A DNA stretch of 62,489 nt from CAVRZY01 sp963725415 (GTDB lineage: Bacteria > Acidobacteriota > Terriglobia > Bryobacterales > Bryobacteraceae): contig CAVRZY010000192.1 in NCBI GenBank assembly GCA_963725415.1, positions 1 to 62,489 on the forward strand. Reading direction: 5' to 3'. Positions 24,653 through 33,716 of this stretch are shown in pieces. The notes beneath the pieces were generated by a model that was not told the origin of the DNA, did not search any database, and was given only the letters and a program-made list of their open reading frames with translations. The translations under genes were made by a program, and so were the position numbers. Numbering within the stretch: the stretch's first letter is position 1; every line of letters begins with the position of its first letter.

Positions 24653-27157
24653 ATGCGAAAACTGCCCCTGCTGTTGCTCGCCGGCTCACTATGCATCGCG
24701 CGCCCGCTGGTGCTGGTCAAAGACGGCCGGTCCGCGTACTCCATCTGCCTGGCCCGCGACGCCTCGCCTTCCGAGAAGCATGCCGCCGAGGAATTGCAGA
24801 AGTTCATCGAAGAAATCTCCGGCGCCCGCCTGCCCATCGTCAGCGATGAAGGCAGACCTCGCGGCCGCCTCTTGCTGGTGGGCAACAGCAGAATCACCGA
24901 CCGGCTGAAGCTGAGCACCCCAGCGCAAAAGACCGGTCCGGAGGGCTTCGCCCTGAAGACCGCCGGCAAGCATCTGCTGATCGCCGGAGGCCGCCAGCGC
25001 GGCACCATGTACGGCGTCTACGCCTTGCTGGAGAGACTCGGCTGCCGCTGGTTCGCCCCCGGTCTCAGCCGCATCCCGAAGATGCGCACCATCGCTATCG
25101 GCCCGCTCAACGAGATCCAGAAGCCGGCCTTCGAGTATCGCGAGCCTTTCTTCACCGAGGCCTTCGACCGCGATTGGGCCGCCCGCAACAAAGTCAATGG
25201 CAACCGCATGGAGCTCGACGAGCCAACCGGCGGCAAGGTGCAGTATTACCCCTTCGTCCACTCCTTCTACCAGTTGATCCCGCCCCAGAAATACTATGCC
25301 GAGCACCCGGAGTACTTCTCGCTGATTGACGGAAAGAGGCGGGTGGAACGCGGCCAGCTCTGCCTCAGCAATCGGGAGGTGCTGCGGCTGGGCGTCGAAG
25401 CGATCCTGAAATGGATCGAGCAGCATCCCGAGGCCACCATCTACTCGGTCTCGCAGAACGACTGGGAGGGCTGGTGCGAGTGCGACAACTGCCGGCGCAT
25501 CGAACAGGAAGAGGGTGGCGCCCACTCCGGCCCCATCCTGCGCTTCGTCAACGCCCTGGCCGCCGAAGTCGAGAAGCAGCATCCCGACAAGCTCATCGAC
25601 ACGCTGGCCTACTGGTACTCGGAAGAGCCGCCTTTGAAGGTTCGCCCGCGCCCCAACGTGCGCATCCGGCTGTGCCCCATCGGCGTCTGTGAGGCGCATC
25701 CCTACGAGCGCTGCCCTTACAGCGCCTACTTCATGAAGAACCTGCGGGCCTGGTCGAAGATCACCAGCCAGCTCTACATCTGGCACTACAACACCAACTT
25801 CTCCCACTACCTGATGCCGTTCCCCGATTTCGACGAACTGGCCGCCGATATCCCCATGTACCGGCGCCATGGAGTGGTGGGCCTGTTCCTGGAGGGCGCC
25901 TATCCCAAAGGCGGCGGGGGTGAGAACGCCGAGCTCCGCTCCTACGTCATGGCGCGCTTGCTGTGGGACACCCAGGCCGATGTCAACCAGGCGATCCGCG
26001 AATTTCTTGAAGCCGCCTACGGCAAGGCGGCGCAGCCCATGCGCGAGTACTTCGAGTTGCTGCACCGCGAGGTGCGCCTCCCCCCTGCCGGCCAGGGGCG
26101 CCACTTCTGGATTTACGGCGTGCCCGATTTCTCCTCCGGGTTCCTCTCTCAGGCCAGGGATTTGTTCCAGCGCGCCGATGCGGCCGCCGGCGATGAAGCC
26201 GTTCGCGCGCGCCTGCGCAAGGCCAGGCTACCAATCGACTACCTGGAGCTGCTGCGCGCGAAACAGTTCACCGTGCGCGACGGCTGGTACTCCCCCGCCG
26301 ACCCCGGCGGCCTTAAAGATCGCTTCGAGCGTTTCTTCAGCGACCTCCGTCGCTTCGGCATTACCAGCCTCCACGAAGGCGTGGACCTGAGCGCCGACGA
26401 GCGCGAATTTGCCGTCTTGATGAAGCCCTACCGCATCGCTACCATCGAGAACGCCGCCCTGCGCGTGGACCTGGCGCCCGAACTCAGCGGCCGCATCATC
26501 CGGATCATCGACAAGAAAACCGGGCAGGACCTGTTGCGCCGCCCCAGCCCCGGCGAGCGCGGTTATCCCGACCTCGCCGGCCTCGGCCTGTTCGCCTATC
26601 CCGACTTCCACTCCAGATCCCGCATCAACATCGTCTGGGAGATCGAATCCGCACCCCAGCCGGATGCTCTCGTCCTCATCGGCAATTCCGCGAGCGGCCT
26701 CAGGCTCCGCCGCACCATTCAACTCTCCGGCAACGAGCCGCTACTGCGCACCGAAACCACGGTCGAAAACACCAGCGCCGCGCCCATCGACATCGCGTTG
26801 CTGTCGCGCCTCGAGACCGACCCCGCGGCGGACTATCAGGATCTGGCCGCCGCCTTCCGCGCGCAAGACGGCAGCACAGTCCAAAAGACACTCCTCCAGA
26901 GGGAACAGCAGCCCGCAGGCACGGAAAGCTACACCGGCGCCCGCCAGCCCGACGGCGAGTGGCGCATCATCGACCCCCGTACAGGCAGCGCGCTGGTCAG
27001 TCATTTCGCAGAAGATCACATCGAGCGCTGCAACCTGAGCTGGACCGCCAAAGCACAAAAGCGCGTGACCATGGACCTCTGGTCGCGCCAGCACACGCTC
27101 AAGCCCGGGGAGCGCCTTCAACTCGAAGCCGATTACGGCATATACTATCGCCCATGA
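24653..27157 (+). CDS. DUF4838-type secreted glycoside hydrolase-like protein
   Basis: An 834-residue exported protein. The signal peptide MRKLPLLLLAGSLCIARP precedes a GH20-type N-terminal domain (SEKHAAEELQKFIEEISGAR ... YGVYALLERLGCRWFAPG) and the DUF4838 barrel (SVSQNDWEGWCECDNCRR, LAYWYSEEPPLKVRP, YIWHYNTNFSHYL). A beta-rich C-terminal domain follows from about residue 620. Family members resemble alpha-glucuronidase/hexosaminidase-like glycosidases, but the activity is not established. The gene ends in an ATGA overlap with the M55 peptidase gene, indicating translational coupling. Confidence 0.75.
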   Translation: MRKLPLLLLAGSLCIARPLVLVKDGRSAYSICLARDASPSEKHAAEELQKFIEEISGARLPIVSDEGRPRGRLLLVGNSRITDRLKLSTPAQKTGPEGFALKTAGKHLLIAGGRQRGTMYGVYALLERLGCRWFAPGLSRIPKMRTIAIGPLNEIQKPAFEYREPFFTEAFDRDWAARNKVNGNRMELDEPTGGKVQYYPFVHSFYQLIPPQKYYAEHPEYFSLIDGKRRVERGQLCLSNREVLRLGVEAILKWIEQHPEATIYSVSQNDWEGWCECDNCRRIEQEEGGAHSGPILRFVNALAAEVEKQHPDKLIDTLAYWYSEEPPLKVRPRPNVRIRLCPIGVCEAHPYERCPYSAYFMKNLRAWSKITSQLYIWHYNTNFSHYLMPFPDFDELAADIPMYRRHGVVGLFLEGAYPKGGGGENAELRSYVMARLLWDTQADVNQAIREFLEAAYGKAAQPMREYFELLHREVRLPPAGQGRHFWIYGVPDFSSGFLSQARDLFQRADAAAGDEAVRARLRKARLPIDYLELLRAKQFTVRDGWYSPADPGGLKDRFERFFSDLRRFGITSLHEGVDLSADEREFAVLMKPYRIATIENAALRVDLAPELSGRIIRIIDKKTGQDLLRRPSPGERGYPDLAGLGLFAYPDFHSRSRINIVWEIESAPQPDALVLIGNSASGLRLRRTIQLSGNEPLLRTETTVENTSAAPIDIALLSRLETDPAADYQDLAAAFRAQDGSTVQKTLLQREQQPAGTESYTGARQPDGEWRIIDPRTGSALVSHFAEDHIERCNLSWTAKAQKRVTMDLWSRQHTLKPGERLQLEADYGIYYRP

Positions 27158-28002
27158 GCTACCAACGAACTCTCACTTTGTTACTGCTGGTTTCCGCGGC
27201 CGCCTGGGGGCAGGCTAAGAAAAGCATCTTCGTGATCACCGACGCCGAAGGCGTCGCCGGCGTCTGCCGGCAGGACCAGACCGAGCCTAAAGACCCCGAA
27301 CTGCGCCAACTGCTGACCGGCGAAATCAATGCCGCCGTGGAAGGGTTTCTGGCGGGCGGCGCCGACGAAGTAGTGGTCTGGGACGCGCACGACGGCAGCC
27401 AGACCCTTTCGGCCCTCACCATCCACCCGCGCGCCAAATTGCTGATTGGCAACCTTGGGGTGACGGCCACCATGGAGCGGCGCTACGCCGGCCTGGCCTT
27501 CCTCGGCCAGCACAGCCTGGCCGGCGTCCACAACGGCATCATGGCCCACAGTTACAGCTCCCTGGGCATCCAGAACATCCTCATGAACGGCAAGCCTGTA
27601 GGCGAGATCGCCACCCGCGCCGCCCTGGCCGGCTGGTACAACACTCCTACTATCCTGCTGACCGGCGATCAGACTGCCGCCAAGGAACTGCTTGAGATTG
27701 TCCCGGATGCCGAAGTCGCCGTGGTCAAAGAGGGCCTGGGCCGCTACACCTGCATCTCGATGTCCGCTCAGGCAGCGCGTGAGCTGATCCGTGACAGCGC
27801 GCGCCGCGCCATCGAGAAGATCGGAAAGATCCGTCCCTATAAGATCGAAGGCCCGGTCACCATCCAGTACGAGTACACCACCCGCAACTCGCTCCCCGCT
27901 GACGCTGCGCTTCGCCCCGGAGCCGAAGTCCTCGACGACCGCACCATCCGCTATCGCGGCAAAGATTTCATGGAAGCCTGGACCCGCTCCCAGGCGCGGT
28001 AG
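27154..28002 (+). CDS. M55-family D-aminopeptidase-like protein, secreted
   Basis: A 282-residue protein with a signal peptide (MSYQRTLTLLLLVSAAAWG). It then shows the M55/DppA motifs: ITDAEGVAGV near 33 (metal-binding Asp-Glu), VVWDAHDGSQT near 85 (Asp-His), FLGQHSLAG near 125 (His) and NGKPVGEIATRAA near 157 (Glu). DppA-type enzymes form a zinc-dependent decameric ring that hydrolyses D-amino-acid peptides. The start overlaps the previous gene by 4 bp. It ends 8 bp before the 3' end of tRNA-Gly, which is on the other strand. Confidence 0.85.
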   Translation: MSYQRTLTLLLLVSAAAWGQAKKSIFVITDAEGVAGVCRQDQTEPKDPELRQLLTGEINAAVEGFLAGGADEVVVWDAHDGSQTLSALTIHPRAKLLIGNLGVTATMERRYAGLAFLGQHSLAGVHNGIMAHSYSSLGIQNILMNGKPVGEIATRAALAGWYNTPTILLTGDQTAAKELLEIVPDAEVAVVKEGLGRYTCISMSAQAARELIRDSARRAIEKIGKIRPYKIEGPVTIQYEYTTRNSLPADAALRPGAEVLDDRTIRYRGKDFMEAWTRSQAR

Positions 28003-28009
28003 GATGTGC

Positions 28010-28085
28010 TGGAGCGGGAGACGGGATTCGAACCCGCGACATCGACCTTGGCAAGGTCGCACTCTACCAACTGAGTTACTCCCGC
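28010..28085 (-). tRNA. tRNA-Gly (GCC anticodon)
   Basis: On the minus strand the acceptor arm GCGGGAG pairs with CTCCCGC, followed by T and an encoded CCA. The anticodon arm is GACCT-TGCCA-AGGTC with anticodon GCC, and the T arm is GCGGG-TTCGAAT-CCCGT, one end pair being a G-T wobble. A normal intact tRNA with no duplicated 3' end in the window. Confidence 0.93.
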
Positions 28086-28205
28086 TCTCCAGTCCATTCT
28101 CCCTCCGCCACTTCGGAGCTGTCAAATACAGCCGGCTGCGCTGCCCCATGACGCGCCCTGCTATGCGCCCAGCGCTCTCCAGGCTCTGTCAACATGACGG
28201 GGTGA

Positions 28206-28423
28206 AAATGATTTTTTCGGGTCTGCCGAATCGCTTCATTCTAAACGTTTTATCGAAAAAAAACTTTTTGCTCGCGCCCCGATCTGTGCTAGACTGACCT
28301 ACCAGCAAAGCTAGTGAGACCCAAACTGCTGGTGGTTCTGCTTGGTTCTCACCGACAGTTTACTCCGGACATGGAAAGGTAACTTGTCTAGTTTTCCACA
28401 GGCTGTGGAAAATGTGTGGATAA
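28206..28423. promoter_or_regulatory. dnaA upstream region with AT-rich stretch and DnaA boxes
   Basis: An AT-rich run (about 28206-28270, including TTTTATCGAAAAAAAAC) is followed just before dnaA by three clustered DnaA-box-like 9-mers. These are TTTTCCACA (28392-28400), TGTGGAAAA (28404-28412) and the perfect consensus TGTGGATAA (28415-28423). This layout suits DnaA autoregulation and possibly one half of a bipartite origin. Confidence 0.65.
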
Positions 28424-28455
28424 AGAGCGCTTCGGCTCCTGTGGAATCTCGAACT

Positions 28456-29784
28456 ATGAACGTATGGGAACTGATCAAGAAGAGTGTTGCCTCCAGGCTC
28501 AGCAGCGAAAGTTTCCAGAACTGGTTCGCTCAGACCAGCCTGCGTGAGTTCGAGTACGACACCGCCTGGGTCTCGGTTCCGAATGAAGCTGCCAGGGAGT
28601 ACATCGAGCAGCGGTACTCGGAGCTGATCCAATCCATCATCCGGGAGTTGTCGCTCCCGGTCCGGCATGTAGTCTTTGAAACGCCTGCGGGATCGGCCCA
28701 CGACAAGAAGCTCTCGGAAGACCTCCCCATGATCGAACCTGAGACGCTTTTTGAGGCGCCCGCCACCCACCTGAATCCAAGATTCACCTTCGATAATTTC
28801 GTCGTCGGATCCTGCAATCAGTTTGCCCATGCCGCGGCCCAGGCTGTTGCCACCAAGCCCTCCCAGCGCTACAACCCTCTGTTCATCTACGGTGGCGTGG
28901 GAATGGGCAAGACCCACCTCATGCATGCCATCGGCCGCTCCCTGCTCGACAACTATGCCAGCATGCGCATCGTCTACACCTCCAGCGAGCGGTTCATGAA
29001 CGAGATGATCACCAGCATCCGTCTGCAGCGGATGCCGCTGTTCCACCGGCACTACCGCTCCGCCGATGTTCTGCTGGTCGATGACATTCAGGTGCTCGGC
29101 AGGAAGGAAGGCACTCAGGAGGAGTTCTTCTACACCTTCAACGAGCTCTACGAACATCAGAAGCAGATTGTGATCTCCAGCGATTCGCCTCCCAAGGAGA
29201 TCCCCGGCCTGGTCGAGCGTCTTCGCTCGCGCTTCGAGTGGGGTCTGATGGTGGACATCCAGCCCCGGACCTGGAGACCAAGATGGCGATCCTGGACAAG
29301 AAAGCGGAGCTGGAAGGTATAAAGCTGCCTGAAGACGTCCGTATGTTCATTGCCACGAAGACCAAGTCGAACGTGCGGGAGCTTGAGGGCGCGTTGGTCA
29401 AGCTGGTTGCCTACTCTTCTGTGACTGGGCTGCCCATCAACCTGCCGATGGCTCAGCATGTGCCTCAAGCACATTGATTCACAACGGGGAGCGCAAGGAT
29501 GACTATCGACGCCGTGATCCGAGGCCGTGGCGAGCGAAGTGCAACCTCCAACCTGCTCAACTGAAGCTGAAGAGCAACCGCCGTGAGATTGCGCGGCCAC
29601 GCCAGATTGCCATGTACGTAGCAAAGGAGCTTGACGCGGGCTTCCCTGCCCGAGATCGGCCGGGCGTTTGGGGGCAAGCACCATACAACCGTCCTCCATT
29701 CCATCCAGCAGATTGAGCGAGCTGCGCCAGAGCGACCCGGATTTGAACAGGCTTATCCAAAGCGTAAGTGATTCATTAAATTGA
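28456..29784 (+). CDS. dnaA: Chromosomal replication initiator DnaA (multiple frameshifts)
   Basis: The 5' three-fifths are intact. Domain I is MNVWELIKKSVASRLSSESF, and the AAA+ domain shows FDNFVVGSCNQFAHAAA, Walker A YGGVGMGKTHLMHAIG and Walker B VLLVDDIQVL. From about 29265 the frame breaks repeatedly. The pieces ILDKKAELEGIKLPEDVRMF, then RQIAMYVAKEL and GGKHHTTVLHSIQQIE (the DnaA-box-binding signature) follow in different frames to a stop at 29782-29784. All expected parts exist, so this is the true dnaA locus; five or so single-base indels make the sequence as given unreadable. Errors are more likely than real loss of an essential gene. Confidence 0.85.
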
Positions 29785-30035
29785 GGATAGCTCGATTTCC
29801 ACAGAGGCGCCTTGGAAACTGCCTGTGGACACCTGTGGCATAGATTGGCAGTGCCAGGAATCCCCCACTGGACCCCGAGCGTAGTTTTCCACAGCGAGTC
29901 CAAGCAAGGAAGCCGTCGACTTTTGTATAATTTAGAGGGAAATCAACATTTCAACAGCCTCTACGACTACGGTTCTTATATTTGGTATTTTAGAGAACGG
30001 TTCGTAGAGATTCGTGATAATGGGGAGCGGATCCG
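29785..30035. other. dnaA-dnaN intergenic region, probable oriC
   Basis: This 250-bp gap holds several DnaA-box-like 9-mers in both orientations: ATTTCCACA (29795-29803), TGTGGACAC (29824-29832), TGTGGCATA (from 29834) and TTTTCCACA (29885-29893). An AT-rich stretch follows (about 29920-30000, with TATAATTTAGAGGG and ATATTTGGTATTTTAG). A position between dnaA and dnaN is a classic bacterial origin site. Confidence 0.65.
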
Positions 30036-31171
30036 ATGGAATTCACCGTTAGCAAGGTCGATCTGGTACGGGAGCTGAGTCTGTCCCAAGGGGTTGTCGA
30101 GAAGAAGACAACTATTCCGATTCTGTCGAACGTCCTGATAGAAGCTGGAGGGGAGCGCAGGTTCTAACTGACGGCACGGATCTTGGAGCTGGGCATACGC
30201 TGTTCCTGCCCGGCACAGGTCGCCAAGGAGGGTGCTGGGACTGTACCGGTTCGGAGGCTGCTGGACTACGTGCGGCTGCTCCCAGATGTGGACGTGCAAT
30301 GTGAAGCTTCTGGAGAATCATTGGGTTAGCCTCCAGTGTGGCCGCTCGCGCACGAGGATTGCGGGGATCTCGCGGGAGAGCTTTCCTGAGCTTGCCGGAG
30401 ATGCCATCAGGTGCTGGCTGAGATTCCCAGTAGCGGTCCTCTGGCGTCAATGATCGCGCAGGACCATTTTTGCGATCTCCGCCGAGGAGTCTCGCTTCAC
30501 CCTCAATGGTGCGTTGCTGCACCTTAAGCGAACAGGGCATGCTGATGGTGGCCACTGATGGGCACCGGCTGGCCTATGTTGAGAGCGGTCTTCGACCTTC
30601 AACTGGTGGCGTCTCCCTACCGTGCACTGCTGCCCAGGAAGGCCATGGGTGAGATTCTCAAGCTGCTCAGGAGGCGGCTGCTGACGCCGTAGTGCAGTTC
30701 GCTGGCGACGAGAACCACCTGTTCTTCCAGTTTGGTAAGACCGGCTCCTGATCAGCCGCAAGCTCACGGGAACATTCCCGGATTTTGAGACGGGTGCTGC
30801 CTAAGGAGCACCGCTACTCGGTAACACTTGCAACGGGATGAGATGCGGCTCGGCAATTGAACGAGTCGCGCAGTTCGCTGATGAGCGCTCGCGTGCGATC
30901 CGGATTCAGGTCGCTCCAGGTGAGGTCAAGGTCTTCTCCTCAATCTCCGAGACTGGCGAGAGTGAGGAGAGCATTCCCGGTCGAGTACGACGGCGCCTAC
31001 TGTGGAGATCGGCTTCAACGCCCAGTACCTGCTGGACTTCCTGCGAGCTGTGTCCACGAGGACCAGGTCAGCTTCTCTTTCAAGGACCCGCACAGCGCCG
31101 CTGAGATGCAGCCCGTCGCCGGCTCCGACAGCTACCAGTACCGCTACGTCATCATGCCCATGAGGATCTAG
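30036..31171 (+). CDS. dnaN: DNA polymerase III sliding clamp (multiple frameshifts)
   Basis: The gene starts MEFTVSKVDLVRELSLSQGV and then KTTIPILSNVLIEA, as beta clamps do, and ends SDSYQYRYVIMPMRI with a stop at 31169-31171. In between, recognisable blocks (TGMLMVATDGHRLAYVESG, ERVAQFADERSRAIRIQV) lie in alternating frames, requiring about seven or more single-base corrections. Total length, 1136 bp, matches a normal clamp of about 375 residues. No recF follows; gyrB is next. Confidence 0.85.
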
Positions 31172-31260
31172 ACGGAGGCTCCTTCAGCCAGTTGCGATTG
31201 CCTCGCTCATCTGGCCTGCGCTAGCGCCCAGGACTTCATGGCAGAAGGACAAGAGGTTTT

Positions 31261-33710
31261 ATGGCAACTAAAGATCTGAACGCCGGGCGAAGTCTACGAT
31301 TCCAGCAGCATCAAAGTGCTTGAGGGCCTGGAAGCAGTGCGCCTGCGGCCCGCGATGTACATCGGCTCGACTGGCGAGATCGGCCTGCACCACCTGGTCT
31401 ACGAGGTCGTGGACAACTCCGTTGATGAGGCCCTGGCAGGCTACTGCACCGAGATCGACGTCACCATCCACATCGACAACTCGGTCACCGTGATCGACAA
31501 CGGCCGCGGGATCCCGGTGGACATGCATCAGGAGGAGGGCGTCTCGGCAGCCGAAGTGGTGATGACCAAGCTGCATGCCGGCGGCAAGTTCGACACCAAG
31601 AGCTACAAGGTCTCCGGCGGCCTTCACGGCGTGGGCGTCAGTGTGCGTCAATGCGCTGTCCGAGCGGCTGGAGCTGGAGATCTGGCGCGATGGCTTCACC
31701 TGGGAGCAGGAGTACGAGCGCGGCATCCCCAGGGCCCCGCTCAAGAAGCACAGGCAAGGCCGGCAAGAAGACCGGCACCAAGGTCACCTTCAAGCCCGAC
31801 ACCACGCATCATGACGTCACCGAGTTCAACTTCGACACTCCTCGCGCAGACGGCTGCGCGAGCTGGCGTTCCTGAACAAGGGCCTGCGGATCACCCTGAC
31901 CGACGAGCGCGTGGACCCGGTCAAGTCGCACGAGTTTCATTACAGCGGCGGCATCGCCGAGTTCATCAAGCACCTGAACCGCGGCAAAACTGTGCTGCAC
32001 GACAAGCCGATCTACTTCGAAGGAGAGCGGGAGCTGCCCAACGGCGGCACGCTCGCCATGGAAGTCGCCCTCCAGTACAACGACGGCTACAGCGAGAACG
32101 TCTTCAGCTTCGCCAACAACATCAACACCGTCGATGGCGGCGCGCACCTGAGCGGCTTCCGCAGCGCGCTCACCCGCACCATCAACTGCCTACGGCCAGC
32201 AGGCCGGCCTGTTCAAGGACGTCAAGGAAAACCTCACCGGCGACGACGTCCGCGAGGGCCTCACCGCCGTGGTCAGCGTTAAGCTGCCCCAGCCGCAGTT
32301 CGAGGGGCAGACCAAGGGCAAGCTCAACAGCGACATCGGCGGCTACGTGGTCCAGTTCGTCAACGAGAAGCTGAGCGAGTACTTCGACAAGAACCCCGCC
32401 GTCATGCGCAAGATCGTCTCCAAGGCCATCGACGCCTCGCGGGCCCGGGAAGCGGCGCGGCGCGCCCGCGACCTCACCCGCCGCAAGGGCGCGCTCGACT
32501 CGGGCGGCCTGCCCGGCAAGCTGGCCGACTGCCAGGAGAAGGACCCCGAGCGCTGCGAGCTGTTCCTGGTGGAGGGCGAATCCGCCGGCGGCACCGCCAA
32601 GATGGGCCGCGACCGCCGCTACCAGGCCATCCTGCCCGCTCAAGGGCAAGATCCTCAACGTCGAGAAGGCGCGCTACGACAAGATGCTGGGCCACGAGGA
32701 GATCCGCGCCATGATCACCGCCATCGGCACGGGCATCGGCAAGGAGGACTTCGACATCGCCAAGCTGCGCTACGGCAAGATCATCATCATGACCGACGCC
32801 GACGTGGACGGCTCGCACATCCGCACCCTGCTGCTGACTTTCTTCTTCCGCCAGATGCAGGAGCTGATCACGCGCGGGCACGTCTTCGTGGCGCAGCCGC
32901 CGCTCTACCGGATCAAGAAGGGCAAGAGCGAGAAGTACATCAAGGACGAGAAGGAGTTCCTGCGCGAGATCCTGCGGCGGGCCACCGAGAACCTGGTGGT
33001 CGAGGTGGCGCTCGAACGGCTCAGCCCGGCGCGCGCTGGAGGGCGGCGAGCTGCGCGCCTTCCTGAATGCCGCTGGACGAGTACCAGCAGATGTTCCACC
33101 GCGTGGAGCGCCGGCTGCGCGATGCCGCGCGTGGTCGAGATCCTCTCCAACCCGGCCCTCAAGATCGACTCCAAGGCCGACTTCGCCGACGAGCCAGAAC
33201 CTGGAAGCGCGTGTTGGAGTGCCTGAGGGCGCGTCCAGATCCAGGCCGAGTTCGAAGCGCGACGAAGAGCACTCCGCCTGGATGGTGAGCTTACCGCGAC
33301 TCGACCAGCGCCGAGCGGCCGATCGGCGTCGAGCTGGCCGCGCTGCCCGAGTACAGGCGCCTGCGCGGCTCTGGCCCGCCAGATCGCGCGCTACAACCAG
33401 CCGCCCTTCGTGGTGCTGAAGGACAGCCGCGCGGCAGACCCAGGCCGACTGGCGGGACCTGCTGGAATACGTCAAGAGCGAGGGCATGCGCGACGCCTCC
33501 GTGCAGCGCTACAAGGGCCTGGGCGAGATGAACGCCGAGCAGTTGTGGGAAACCACCATGAACGCCGAGACGCGCACCCTGCTCCAGGTGCGCCTGGAGG
33601 ACGCCGTGGAGGCGGACATGATCTTCACCACCCTGATGGGCGAAGACGTCGAGAACCGCCGCAAATTCATCGAGGAGAACGCCCTGGACGTAAGGAACCT
33701 GGACGTGTAG
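31261..33710 (+). CDS. gyrB: DNA gyrase subunit B (multiple frameshifts)
   Basis: The N-terminal GHKL ATPase is clear: RPAMYIGSTG, VVDNSVDEALAG, VIDNGRGIPVD and HAGGKFDTKSYKVSGGLHG. Transducer and TOPRIM parts follow (LFLVEGESAGGTAKMGRDR, IIMTDADVDGSHIRTLLL) and the C-terminus (SVQRYKGLGEMNAEQLWETT ... RKFIEENALDVRNLDV). Indels near 31275, 31645, 31755, 31850, 32190, 32640 and many between 33020 and 33440 break the frame. The length is normal for GyrB. The 3' tail is repeated at 40842-40899 and, with 390 bp more, at 44773-45217, marking this gene end as the insertion point of two islands. Confidence 0.88.
33650..33710 (+). repeat. gyrB 3' tail, copy 1 (native gene end)
   Basis: 61 bp ending in the gyrB stop codon, encoding ENRRKFIEENALDVRNLDV. 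It matches 40842-40899 and the end of 44773-45217. Both of those lack the codon for the Lys after RR. In all three places the stop codon is followed within 1-10 bp by the stop codon of a convergent gene. Confidence 0.8.
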
Positions 33711-33716
33711 CCGCGC

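Noticed and set aside
24689..26104. A 471-codon minus-strand open frame.
   Set aside because: It is antisense to the DUF4838 gene and its composition is typical of a GC-driven shadow.
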